A stretch of 27,049 nucleotides of DNA from Desulfobacteraceae bacterium (GTDB lineage Bacteria; Desulfobacterota; Desulfobacteria; Desulfobacterales; UBA11574). Under the pieces are notes generated by a model, which searched no databases, had not been told where the DNA came from, and saw only the letters and a list, made by a program, of their open reading frames with translations. The stretch lies in NCBI GenBank assembly GCA_013203195.1, contig JABMQM010000339.1, forward strand, positions 1 to 27,049, given 5' to 3'. A program made the translations under genes and the position numbers. Positions 1 to 8,119 of the stretch are shown here, in pieces (position 1 is the stretch's first letter; every line of letters begins with the position of its first letter).

Positions 1-312
1 CCCATAGTGATCATTTTGGATTCGTGGATGGACACTACCTAAAGAATTGTAGCTTTATATTTTTCGACCTCTCACCGAAAAATATTATGAGTAAACCTTT
101 GCGTTCTTCGCGCCCCTGCGGTGAACTTTTAAAAAATATCATTTAAACCGGCAAAATTCCCCCATGAAATCGTCACAAAATTAACTCCTCCTGATAAGCT
201 CTGCCATCCAACAATTTTATCTCACTGAAATAATTATCAAAATAAGGATAGACGGGGGATGGCATGTTTATTGCAAATTCAAGTAAAAGTTAAAGCTCAA
301 GGAATATCTTTC

Positions 313-405
313 ATTTGAATTCATCCCGACCTGCAAGACTTCGCGAGTTCCCCTCGGTATGAGTCCAGGGTCGAAGACAGTCGAGTCGCAACGGGGAATT
401 CAAAT
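313..405. repeat. Small element with 10-bp terminal inverted repeats
   Basis: ATTTGAATTC at 313-322 and GAATTCAAAT at 396-405 are perfect reverse complements. They enclose about 73 bases, and imperfect complementarity continues inward (CCCG against CGGG just inside the ends). The size and structure resemble a MITE-like or palindromic extragenic repeat. Only one copy is visible, so mobility is inference; it could also be a chance palindrome built on two EcoRI-like hexamers. Confidence 0.4.
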
Positions 406-520
406 TTAAAGATCCATTGCGTCCAGGCCGTATTGCAATAAAAAACTAAACAATACAATATGTTGTCTTGTTGGAAGGGATGTAATCCAAGGGGGCGGAG
501 TCTGCCCGAAAGGAGGTTTA

Positions 521-580
521 AGGAGCGGCCGCAGGCCTTGAGGAGCGCTTCGCTTGAGGATCGGCCTCTGGCCTTGAGGG
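521..580. repeat. Three-unit mini-hairpin repeat array
   Basis: Three successive units begin AGGA and end in TTG: 521-540, 541-555 and 557-576. Each contains a 4-bp stem around a 3-base loop: GGCC-gca-GGCC, AGCG-ctt-CGCT and GGCC-tct-GGCC. The middle unit keeps the fold with different stem bases. A related stem (GGGC...GCCC) lies just upstream near 493-507. No function can be assigned; a palindromic extragenic repeat cluster is the simplest reading. Confidence 0.4.
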
Positions 581-810
581 TTAGTAGATAGCCGAAGATA
601 AATAAACTTAAAGAAAAAAGAAAATGGGTCTATCCGGGATCAAAATAGAACATGGTAATATTAGCAAATTGCAAAATGGTAGTTTATATTTTGACAGGGT
701 TGATGTTCTGGAAACCAGATAGCTGAAATTGTAAGGGCGGAAGTTTACAGCTTCTTTCAAAAATAACAGTTAAAACCTGTAGATATGTTCTATAGCTAAA
801 GAATGAATAA

Positions 811-2274
811 ATGAAAATCCTGCATGTCTTTTTCTATATGAAGACCGGTGGAGTGGAAAGAAGCATTACGCGTATGCTTCCCAGACTCCATAATCCGCCG
901 GATCTTGAAATGAGGTTAATTCTGGCTGTCGCCGGAGGAGAACTGCTCGATGAAATCGAATCTGACGTTCCCACCAAAGTGCTTCATGGCAAAGACATGT
1001 TCCGACAAATACATGAAGAGGCCTTAGAGTGTGATGTCGTCCATGTCCATACCATAAATGACATGAGGCTCCTGCTTGATGCGGTTGCCTGGGCACCGGT
1101 GCCGGTTATTGAAAACATCCGCACCCCGATTGAAAGTCAAGCGCCTCAACTGTCAGACTGTCTCGTTCCCATAGCCGACTATATCAGCGAATGGCAATCT
1201 ATTACGGCTCCGATCAAGGTTATTCCGGATGCACTACCGGTTACATCGTCTCCGCCGCTTGATAAGTTCAACAGTCAGACCCCGGTATATTTTTTGGAAG
1301 TAGCCCGGCCTGACAAGGAACGAACTTATAACCTGGATGATTTTTACCCGCTGTTCAACGAACCGGGATTGGTTCACATAGATATTGTGGGAAGTGATGG
1401 AGAGAACAAACCCGGGCTTACCTACCATGGCCTGCAGAAGGATACCAGGCCCTTTTTCCAAAAGGCACATTTTCATTTTAATGCCCCCGAGTTTGAGGCT
1501 TTCGGGCTCACCATACTCGAGGCATATCGAGATGGCGCCATTCCTATTGCACAGAATACCGGAGGCTTAAGAGACCTGGTAACAAATGAAAAAACAGGCT
1601 ATCTGTTTAAAGAGGGGATGAATTTTGCTGAGGTTAAGGCCATGCTGCGCAAAATCGTCCGAGAATATCTGAAAACCCCCGGAAAATTTGCGGAAATAGC
1701 AAGCCAAGGATACAATCAACTGAAGCAAAACTATTCCATCGAATCCTGTGTTCAATCTTATCGGGAATTATATAAAAACATCCAGCGCAAAAACAGACCC
1801 GTATGGGACCAGGGATGGTCGCCGGAATTTGGAGCATTCTACGATCTTTTCGGGCTCAAGCGACTTTCTCCGGAAATGGCGATTTCGTTGTCGTCTCAGC
1901 TGCGAGACCCACAAGAAAGGGCTATGGCATTTTTGCGCAGCGCCCAGTTGTTTCTCCCGGCCTCTCCCCAAAAGGCCAGTGAATGCTTGGGACAGATTAC
2001 AGAAGAGCCGCTCGATACCTACGACTTCTATTTTGCCAGGCATGAAACAGATTATCTGCTTGGCAACTTAAACAGCGCAGAAGCGAATTTATGCCGGTGC
2101 ATTGAAAAGGCGCCTGAACGCATGGAGCCTTATATAACGCTTGCTGACTTTCTCCTGCAAAGACGGGATGTTAAAAAGGCGCTTGACGTGCTGATTTCAT
2201 TTCAAAAACAAAATGGTCCCTCACAGGTCATTGATTCCTTCATACAAAAAATCGATACAAATGCATTCCAATAA
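811..2274 (+). CDS. GT4-type glycosyltransferase with TPR-like tail
   Basis: Predicted GT-B glycosyltransferase of 487 residues. The N-terminal half begins with the typical Rossmann start (MKILHVFFYMKTGGVERS, with the glycine-rich acceptor-side loop at about 11-16). The C-terminal half carries the GT4 signature PEFEAFGLTILEA at 226-238, whose E229-x7-E237 pair normally contacts the nucleotide-sugar donor, followed by NTGGLRDLV at 249-257. Residues from about 335 to 487 are helical and include a TPR-like repeat near 405-470, which suggests docking to a protein partner or acceptor. ATG at 811 has only a weak Shine-Dalgarno sequence. The next gene overlaps its last codons, so the two are co-translated. 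Donor and acceptor are unknown; the neighbours point to flagellin glycan assembly. Confidence 0.85.
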   Translation: MKILHVFFYMKTGGVERSITRMLPRLHNPPDLEMRLILAVAGGELLDEIESDVPTKVLHGKDMFRQIHEEALECDVVHVHTINDMRLLLDAVAWAPVPVIENIRTPIESQAPQLSDCLVPIADYISEWQSITAPIKVIPDALPVTSSPPLDKFNSQTPVYFLEVARPDKERTYNLDDFYPLFNEPGLVHIDIVGSDGENKPGLTYHGLQKDTRPFFQKAHFHFNAPEFEAFGLTILEAYRDGAIPIAQNTGGLRDLVTNEKTGYLFKEGMNFAEVKAMLRKIVREYLKTPGKFAEIASQGYNQLKQNYSIESCVQSYRELYKNIQRKNRPVWDQGWSPEFGAFYDLFGLKRLSPEMAISLSSQLRDPQERAMAFLRSAQLFLPASPQKASECLGQITEEPLDTYDFYFARHETDYLLGNLNSAEANLCRCIEKAPERMEPYITLADFLLQRRDVKKALDVLISFQKQNGPSQVIDSFIQKIDTNAFQ

Positions 2275-3820
2275 AATAGTAGATAACAGTACCATGCTGG
2301 TTGTTCAAGTTGAGCCGCCGCAGCAGGAAGACGAGGGTGATTATTATTACAGAACCTATGCCCCCGGTCTGGCCATGGCACAAGAAGAGGGCGTCTATGT
2401 TATCAACTTGACGAATGTTCATCGCCATAAAGAAGATATCATGGGAAAGGCGGATGTCCTTATTCTAAAAAACATCTGTGATGCCGACATCCTGCCTCTG
2501 ATCAAAGAGAGGAAACAGCAAAAAAGACTGACGGTCTACGAGTTGGCCGATGACATATGTGCGGTGCCCCCATGGAATCCGACCCATTTTTTTTACAAAG
2601 ACCAGGAAAACCTTCTGCTTTTCAAAAGGTTGGCCGGCTACTGCGATGCCATGCAGTTCAGTGTACCGGAACTTCAAAGGCTGTACAGTTACCTGACTCC
2701 TTGTTCAGCTGTCTTTTTAAACCAAATTACAAACGTACCTTCTGAGAGAAATTATGAACATTCCAAGGATATTATCGTCGGCTGGGGCGGTTCTCACGGT
2801 CATCTGGAGGATATGGCCCAGATTGCCGAGCCCCTGATTGATTGGATCATATCAAGGGATAAAGTAAAACTTTCCCTAATGTGCTCGGATCCAATCTGGT
2901 CACTCTTTGAGAGGCTGCCGGAGATGCGCAAGCAAAGGTTCAAAACCGGTTCCTTGAGTGAATACTATGCGTTTCTCAAGCAAATTGACATCGGTCTGGC
3001 ACCTTTAAATAATACGGGATTCAACAGGTCCAGATCGGACGTAAAATTTTTGGAATATGCAATTTCCAGCGTAGCTCCGGTGCTTCAGGCACAAGTGCCG
3101 TATGCGGAAACCGTTAAGCATGGCGAGACGGGCTTTTTATTTGAAGATACAGCCGGGATGCTCAATATTCTTGATATGCTTGCAGATGATGTTGCTTATA
3201 TTCCCCAGGTGGCCCGGGCTGCACGCGAATACGTTATCAAAGAGCGCCTGCAGCAGGTGCACAGCCAAGAAAGAACAGCGTTTTACCGGACGCAGTTGCG
3301 CATGCTCAACAACTATAATGGAGAAAAAGCTGATGCCGGCAGCATTTTTGAAGCGTTTGCCGACATTGAAGGTGCGATACGCGACGGCCGGTATTTGAGG
3401 TTAACGTCTACCCGGTTTGAGAACCTGTTGCATGATGGACTGGTTTTGAGCCAGGTGGAAGGGGAAAAAGTATTGGCATGGTCAGCTTTTTCAGAAGCAT
3501 CCCGAGCAGAGCCTGATAATTATCTGCCCTACTTATTTGGAGCTTCTTGTTCGAAAGATACAGCCGGCTGTCTGGATCAGGCTGTCGAAATAAATCCGCA
3601 TTCTTTGAAATCATGGATTCTAATGGGCGAGGAGTATGCGCGCCAAGGGGATATTGTGAAATCGATTCAGTGTTTTGAATCGGCCGCAGAGATTTTTCCT
3701 GATTATGAAATCCCCTATATGAGAACTGCTGCACTTTTGCAGAAATTGGGGCATAAAGAGGAATCGATGTCCCTCTTTGACAAGTGTAAAGCACTGACCC
3801 TGCCTCTGCAGGGGCCATAA
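2261..3820 (+). CDS. GT-B glycosyltransferase with TPR-like C-terminus
   Basis: Predicted glycosyltransferase of about 519 residues. The GT-B C-terminal domain is marked by VGWGGSHGHLEDM near residues 173-185 and by SRSDVKFLEYAISS near 257-270, where GT4-like enzymes bind the nucleotide sugar. The last 150 residues look like TPR helices (an asparagine/proline repeat INPHSLKSWILMGEEYARQG and a following similar unit). I place the start at ATG 2261, which overlaps the previous stop by 14 bases; ATG 2294 is a second option, and an upstream in-frame start at 2213 would overlap the previous gene by 62 bases and is less likely. It pairs with the preceding gene in architecture and probably acts in the same glycan pathway. 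Substrate not assignable. Confidence 0.78.
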   Translation: MHSNKIVDNSTMLVVQVEPPQQEDEGDYYYRTYAPGLAMAQEEGVYVINLTNVHRHKEDIMGKADVLILKNICDADILPLIKERKQQKRLTVYELADDICAVPPWNPTHFFYKDQENLLLFKRLAGYCDAMQFSVPELQRLYSYLTPCSAVFLNQITNVPSERNYEHSKDIIVGWGGSHGHLEDMAQIAEPLIDWIISRDKVKLSLMCSDPIWSLFERLPEMRKQRFKTGSLSEYYAFLKQIDIGLAPLNNTGFNRSRSDVKFLEYAISSVAPVLQAQVPYAETVKHGETGFLFEDTAGMLNILDMLADDVAYIPQVARAAREYVIKERLQQVHSQERTAFYRTQLRMLNNYNGEKADAGSIFEAFADIEGAIRDGRYLRLTSTRFENLLHDGLVLSQVEGEKVLAWSAFSEASRAEPDNYLPYLFGASCSKDTAGCLDQAVEINPHSLKSWILMGEEYARQGDIVKSIQCFESAAEIFPDYEIPYMRTAALLQKLGHKEESMSLFDKCKALTLPLQGP

Positions 3821-3912
3821 CCGTTCACGGGTTCAGGGGTTTCCGCCTTCGCCGGGCTACGGCGGGACAAGCAGGGTTCAAAGGTTTACCCGCCTATATT
3901 TATAAACAGTCA
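3821..3912. repeat. Intergenic repeat DNA with hairpin
   Basis: The gap between two glycosyltransferase genes holds GTTCACGGGTTC-type sequence, two near-identical 13-base units (GGTTCAGGGGTTT and GGTTCAAAGGTTT) and a hairpin CGCCG-GGCTA-CGGCG at 3850-3864 followed by GGACAAGC. The same GGACAAGC tag flanks a hairpin after the last gene of the window (26936-26962). It has no T-run, so I do not call it a terminator. Confidence 0.5.
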
Positions 3913-3915
3913 TTG

Positions 3916-5628
3916 ATGGAGAAAACATTGAAAACAACTGAATCTCGCTATCAGCAGACATTGCCGGAAGAATTTTCAATGGTCACCTTAGAGAAAAATC
4001 TGGCGGTCATAGGGCACACTAACGAGAGTTTTTTTCAGCGTATATGCCTGCCGGTTGATGGGTCCCGTGTCCATTTTATCAAAAACGGCGAAATTCGCTA
4101 TCAGATTAACCAAACCCTTTTCCCTTTTGTCATGCACAAAGAAGAGCTGGAGGGGACATTGAACGATGTAAAGGGTTCGGAAAATATTCTGCTTTTCGGT
4201 ATTGGGCTGGGAGAGCAGCTTGATGATCTGCTGAAACGATTCAAAAAGGCTAAAATCACAGCATGGGATCGAGACCCCTGGCTCATCCGCCTGGCGCTGA
4301 TGAAGGCAGACTTTAGTTCATATATCAGCACCGGCAGATTGCAGCTTCATATGGGTGCTGATATTTTGGATATCCTTGATACGGCCAAAACTGCTTCAAT
4401 TGTGTGTCATCCTCTTTTGTGTTCAGTGTACAAAAATGAATGGAAATTGCTCCAAAACGGCACTGCTGCCAAGCGGGCCATGATCTGCTCCGGGGGGCTT
4501 TTTGTGGACGATGTGAGTAAGGCTTTGGAGGGATTTGGTTATACACTCTACACGTTAGATATAAAAGGGTTGTCCGTTGAAGAAATATCGCTGGCTATCA
4601 AGCGCTTCAAACCTCTGGTGGCTTTTGCCGTCAACTATAAAAACGGCCTGGCGGAGCTGTTCGAAAGTCACGGTGTGGACCTGATTTGCTGGGAGGTGGA
4701 TCCGGCAACAGACCAACCCGAGCCGATCAGCACGGGCTCGGAGCGTGCCTATATCTTTACTTATCGCAAGGCCAATGTTGAGGACTTTGTCAAAGCCGGG
4801 TTTAATAATGTGGAACACCTTCCCCTGGCCTCTGATATTGAAAAAAGATCGCCGACACAACTTTTGCCGGAAGAGCACGACATCTATGACACACCCTTAT
4901 CTTTTGTGGGATCGAGTATGCTGGGCAATGCGACGTCCTTCCGCAACATCTTTCTTTCACAGTACAGATCTTATCGGGGTGGCTCTGAGGATGCGCTCAA
5001 AGAAGGAGAACAGCGTTTAGAAGAGGTGCTATCCATGCAGAGGCAGGATTTTTCTGTTTATGTGATCCCGGATCTTTTAGCTAAACAGTTTTCCGGTTTC
5101 GTCAGCCACCTTTTGGAGCTTCCCGGTGCCCATGATCCTTTCATTTTGGTGGGTGAGATTGCGGCCGCGGAAAAGCGCATCAATTACATAGCGAATCTGG
5201 GCAGCCTGGGCGTGAAGATTTGGGGTGATGACGGGTGGCGCAGTGCTGAACGATATGGGGTTAAGTATATGGGTAGTGCCGGCCACACGTTTGAGATCAA
5301 CAAGATTTACGGTGCATCCAACATTAACGTGGATATCAACAGGTTGTTTCAGATGGATATTATCCCGATGCGGATCTTTGATATTATGGCCTGCGGCGGT
5401 TTTGTTCTGGCGGAATACAGCCGGGAACTGGCCGGCCTCTTTGAAATAGGCAGGGAGATCGAAACATATCGCACCTTCGATGAGCTGGCCTCAAAGGCGG
5501 CCTACTATCTGGATCACGAATCCGAAGCATTGAAAATCGTTGAGCGGGGCATGGATGCAGTGCGCAAGAACCACAGGATTTCGTCCAGGGTCGAGCATAT
5601 GCTAAAGGCCTGCGCCCAAAAAACATAA
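3916..5628 (+). CDS. CgeB-like glycosyltransferase with Maf-like N-terminal domain
   Basis: Protein of about 570 residues. The C-terminal third matches the CgeB/Glyco_trans_1_2 type: a glycine-rich donor-site region near 433-456 and PMRIFDIMACGGFVLAEYSR near 484-503, ending in the usual GREIETYRTFDELASKAAYYL. Residues 165-330 resemble the partner N-terminal GT-B domain of CgeB-like enzymes (DUF3880-like). In front of it, residues about 50-180 form an extra Rossmann-like module (ENILLFGIGLGEQLDDLL, then KITAWDRDPWLIRLALMKAD) that aligns with the N-terminal domain of the Maf protein encoded at 23687. ATG 3916 is chosen; TTG 3928 has a GGAG placed 6 bases upstream and is a real alternative, and TTG 3913 is directly adjacent. 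Probable role: glycan transfer to flagellin or another surface protein. Donor unknown. Confidence 0.75.
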   Translation: MEKTLKTTESRYQQTLPEEFSMVTLEKNLAVIGHTNESFFQRICLPVDGSRVHFIKNGEIRYQINQTLFPFVMHKEELEGTLNDVKGSENILLFGIGLGEQLDDLLKRFKKAKITAWDRDPWLIRLALMKADFSSYISTGRLQLHMGADILDILDTAKTASIVCHPLLCSVYKNEWKLLQNGTAAKRAMICSGGLFVDDVSKALEGFGYTLYTLDIKGLSVEEISLAIKRFKPLVAFAVNYKNGLAELFESHGVDLICWEVDPATDQPEPISTGSERAYIFTYRKANVEDFVKAGFNNVEHLPLASDIEKRSPTQLLPEEHDIYDTPLSFVGSSMLGNATSFRNIFLSQYRSYRGGSEDALKEGEQRLEEVLSMQRQDFSVYVIPDLLAKQFSGFVSHLLELPGAHDPFILVGEIAAAEKRINYIANLGSLGVKIWGDDGWRSAERYGVKYMGSAGHTFEINKIYGASNINVDINRLFQMDIIPMRIFDIMACGGFVLAEYSRELAGLFEIGREIETYRTFDELASKAAYYLDHESEALKIVERGMDAVRKNHRISSRVEHMLKACAQKT

Positions 5629-5699
5629 GCGTTCACGGTTTTCCGTTCACCGTTCACTGTGTACCATTCACCAACGGACAACGAACAACGGGCAAAGAT
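5629..5699. repeat. Degenerate GTTCAC-type repeat cluster
   Basis: Gap filled with repeated variants of GTTCACGGTT, GTTCACCGTTCACTGT and ACGGACAACGAACAACGGGC. This low-complexity, self-similar sequence resembles filler found between genes in Desulfobacterales-like genomes (impression, not searched). It separates two otherwise consecutive glycosyltransferase genes and suggests the block was assembled stepwise. Confidence 0.45.
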
Positions 5700-6881
5700 A
5701 TGGAATTATCGTTTCCAGGGTTAAGTTTTCTGACGTCATTGATCCCCCTTAAGTTTGATACAGACGGCTATACTACCTCTTTTCAGCCTGCTGCCGGCTC
5801 TGCTTCCGGTTTAGAATACATTCTGGTTTTGACCAACATACAAGTTAAGCTTTTTGGTTTAGGGTCCATTCAAGGGGTTTCGCTCTTTCACTCAATAACG
5901 TTACCGGAAAAGTTTAAGGCCCCTGAAATCTACGACGGTAGTCAAGATCTTAGCGGCAAGCGCGTATTAATCCTGATGTTCAACGGCTGGGGTGATATGA
6001 TCCTCATCCAGCCGGCTTTGCGTGCTTTTTACGAGAAGGCCAAATCCTCAGCAGCGCCGCCCAGAATCACCCTGGGCTGTAATTGGGTGCATAACTTTCC
6101 TTATCCGGGTGTGTTGTTTGTGCATGATGTACGGCCGAATATCATGACACTCAAAGAACTTCGCGAATTTGATTTGCTTATAAATCTAATTCCAGTGAAC
6201 CATCAAAGGTCTAAGCATAAATCCATGAAGGACCTGTGTCTTGAAATCATGAAACTCAATGGAAAAGACCAAGAGACTTTTCTGCCTTCAATTACTCCCG
6301 ATACTGCCAGGGTTGCAAGGTTCAAACCGGTGCTTGAGCAGATTAAAGAAGATTCAGGGAAAAAATTGCTTTGCGTAAACTGGAAATCGAGATTTTTGCA
6401 TAAAAACGCCCAACCCTCTTTATTCTTTGAAGTAGTAAAAGAACTCTCTAAAGAGTATCAGGCAGTGCTGTTCAAGGATGCTGAGCCGGCCAAAATAATG
6501 CAGCAAGAGATTGATGCGGACGATTGTCCGGTAATGAATCTTTCTTACCTTATCAATGATTACCATGACACCATTGCAGCGCTGTCATTGATGGACGCTT
6601 TCGTCTCGGTAGACACGGGAATCGTTCATGCCGCCGGTGCTCTGGGCGTACCGGGTGTGGCGCTATTCGGTCCGTTTCCTCCCGCAACTCACGTTTCAGA
6701 CTACCCTTCTGTTACCGGTTTTAGAGCCGAATATGAAGGAAAAGCTTGCAGTGGACCCTGCCTGGAAACGCATCGAGGCTGTGCGGAGGTCAATTATTCT
6801 CAAGATGCAGTGAGCCCCTGTTTTCAGGCCATAACCCCTGAAAATGTTGTCGGGGTTTTCGAAGGTCTCTTTGCGGTATGA
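5700..6881 (+). CDS. GT9 (heptosyltransferase-type) glycosyltransferase
   Basis: GT9 glycosyltransferase of 393 residues, cytoplasmic GT-B fold. The donor-site signature is SVDTGIVHAAGALGVPGVAL at 303-322, followed by FGPFPPATHVSDYPSV. The N-terminal GxGD-type loop, NGWGDMILIQPALRAF, starts at residue 95, whereas in ordinary heptosyltransferases it lies within the first 20 residues; there is thus an extra N-terminal segment of about 85 residues with no motif I recognise. A cysteine-rich C-terminus (CSGPC...GC...SPCF) is typical of a GT9 subgroup outside LPS core synthesis. ATG at 5700 has no clear Shine-Dalgarno site. The gene ends 3 bases before the next start. Substrate unknown; a heptose or other sugar for the flagellar glycan is possible. 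Confidence 0.85.
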   Translation: MELSFPGLSFLTSLIPLKFDTDGYTTSFQPAAGSASGLEYILVLTNIQVKLFGLGSIQGVSLFHSITLPEKFKAPEIYDGSQDLSGKRVLILMFNGWGDMILIQPALRAFYEKAKSSAAPPRITLGCNWVHNFPYPGVLFVHDVRPNIMTLKELREFDLLINLIPVNHQRSKHKSMKDLCLEIMKLNGKDQETFLPSITPDTARVARFKPVLEQIKEDSGKKLLCVNWKSRFLHKNAQPSLFFEVVKELSKEYQAVLFKDAEPAKIMQQEIDADDCPVMNLSYLINDYHDTIAALSLMDAFVSVDTGIVHAAGALGVPGVALFGPFPPATHVSDYPSVTGFRAEYEGKACSGPCLETHRGCAEVNYSQDAVSPCFQAITPENVVGVFEGLFAV

Positions 6882-6884
6882 AAA

Positions 6885-7964
6885 ATGGATTCTAATGCAC
6901 CAAAAATAAGTGTGATTGTGCCGACTTATAACAGAGCGGCTATGCTGAGCGGATGCATTGACGCCGTCCTGTCTCAAACTATGCAGGATTTTGAGATTAT
7001 CATAGTCAGCGACGGCTCTGCTGATGCAACCAAAGAAGTAGTTTTGGGATATAATGACCCGCGCATATTATTCTTTGAGAAAGAGAACGGCGGGCAAGCC
7101 TCAGCCCGTAATTTAGGTATACGCAAATCCAGCGGGAAATACATATCCCTGTGTGACGATGATGATCGCTTTTATCCGCATCATTTATCAACACTGACCA
7201 AATTATTGGATGATAATAGCGGTGTGGGTATGGTTTATTCCGATGCAATATGGGTCTATGACAACGGATCAAGAAAGCCGGAAGTCAAATTTTCGGAAGA
7301 TTTCGACAAAAAAGCTCTGGAAAACTTCAATTATATCACTACGCAAACGGTCCTGTTTAGAAGATCGTGTTTAAAAAATACGGACCTCTTTAATGAAGAC
7401 CCACATCTAAGAAATGGCCTGGAAGATTGGGAGTTTTTTCTGCGGCTTTCCGACAACTATGCTTTCTCGCATATCAAGAAGGTATCAGCCGAATACGTTG
7501 TCCATGAAGAGAATTCTTTTCACCCCGGCTCCGGTTATGATTACAGCCGGGCCTTCTTGCATGTGCGGACACAGAGATTTGAATATCTTACAGCGGAATT
7601 CGGCCCTTTTCTTTTCGACCATGTTGATCACATGTACCCATATAATCTGGTTCAATGTTATCTGGACAGCGGAAAAATAAAAGAGAGTCGCGAAATAGCC
7701 GATAAGCTCCACCGGCTTTATATGAAATACAGCAAAAACAACAATCAAGCACCAATTACAGAGCTGGTGATCCTTTTTTCTTTAGGTATAAGCCATTTTG
7801 CCGCAGGTTATGAAACAGAAGCCGGCAACTTTTTCAGAATTATCGTTGACCATCCCTCCTACACATTAATTAAAGAACAATTTGACGGGTTTGCCAACCA
7901 GTACGCAAACAGAATCCCCAATATGGGCCTTAAAACCCTGCTGGGCAATTGCTTTATCGCCTAA
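6885..7964 (+). CDS. GT2 family glycosyltransferase
   Basis: Inverting GT-A glycosyltransferase of 359 residues. It starts with the family signature ISVIVPTYNRAAMLSGCIDA (8-27), then DFEIIIVSDGSADATKEV, the Q-x-S-A-R-N-x-G region at 71-78, the metal and nucleotide binding acid cluster CDDDDRF at 90-96, and the acceptor-side GLEDWEFFLRL at 178-188 with the likely catalytic acid pair E180-D181. Residues 220-359 form a helical tail without a clear family. There are no membrane segments, so it should act in the cytoplasm. It lies 3 bases after the GT9 gene and ends the first glycosyltransferase block; a 241-base regulatory gap follows. Confidence 0.87.
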   Translation: MDSNAPKISVIVPTYNRAAMLSGCIDAVLSQTMQDFEIIIVSDGSADATKEVVLGYNDPRILFFEKENGGQASARNLGIRKSSGKYISLCDDDDRFYPHHLSTLTKLLDDNSGVGMVYSDAIWVYDNGSRKPEVKFSEDFDKKALENFNYITTQTVLFRRSCLKNTDLFNEDPHLRNGLEDWEFFLRLSDNYAFSHIKKVSAEYVVHEENSFHPGSGYDYSRAFLHVRTQRFEYLTAEFGPFLFDHVDHMYPYNLVQCYLDSGKIKESREIADKLHRLYMKYSKNNNQAPITELVILFSLGISHFAAGYETEAGNFFRIIVDHPSYTLIKEQFDGFANQYANRIPNMGLKTLLGNCFIA

Positions 7965-8035
7965 CGCCGGGATTGGGCAAAAGGGGGTGTTTTTCGAAGG
8001 TCTCCAGGTGTACTAGGCAGCTTCTTCCCTTCAGC

Positions 8036-8074
8036 AACGGGTATCTGGAATGTTGATTAACATAACCATCCGTT
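8036..8074. promoter_or_regulatory. Dyad-symmetric candidate operator
   Basis: AACGGGT at 8036-8042 and ATCCGTT at 8068-8074 form imperfect inverted arms around a central near-palindrome TGTTGATTAACA at 8051-8062. The element lies about 30-70 bases upstream of the sigma-54 -24 box. It could bind a sigma-54 activator or the MerR domain encoded by the next gene. The symmetry is imperfect and chance cannot be excluded. Confidence 0.25.
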
Positions 8075-8103
8075 ATTCTGTTAAAAAAATACTTCAATGA
8101 GCT

Positions 8104-8119
8104 TGGCACATCTTTTGCA
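8104..8119 (+). promoter_or_regulatory. Sigma-54 promoter of the pse operon
   Basis: TGGCAC at 8104-8109 and TTGCA at 8115-8119 give the invariant GG-N10-GC spacing (GG 8105-8106, GC 8117-8118) of RpoN promoters. Transcription should begin near 8128-8132, giving a leader of about 75 bases before the ATG at 8206. Downstream, TTGAAAGTTGAATT at 8135-8148 recurs behind the second sigma-54 promoter at 21053. The site is correctly oriented and the only strong promoter in the gap. In many flagellated proteobacteria sigma-54 drives flagellar genes, which fits the enzymes behind it. Confidence 0.85.

Larger units (their letters stand above)
1..810. other. Long gene-poor leader region
   Basis: I see no convincing protein or RNA gene here. 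Near 98-127 there is a stretch of the type 'gcgttcttcgcgcccctgcg', which resembles intergenic filler repeats seen in many bacterial genomes. An inverted-repeat element lies at 313-405 and a mini-hairpin array at 521-580, both listed separately. An open frame of 32 codons at 624-722 has no good ribosome binding site and matches nothing I recognise. No sigma-54 promoter precedes the first glycosyltransferase, so its promoter is unidentified. Confidence 0.6.

Noticed and set aside
640..680. TGGTAATATTAGCAAATTGC as a third sigma-54 promoter
   Set aside because: Spacing between GG and GC is 8 or 15 bases instead of 10 and TGGCAC is absent.
691..721. TTGACA at 691-696 as a -35 box for the first glycosyltransferase gene
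   Set aside because: No acceptable -10 hexamer lies 16-18 bases downstream (ACCAGA/CAGATA only).
624..722. 32-codon frame before the first glycosyltransferase gene
   Set aside because: No good ribosome site, no recognisable family, no following coupling.
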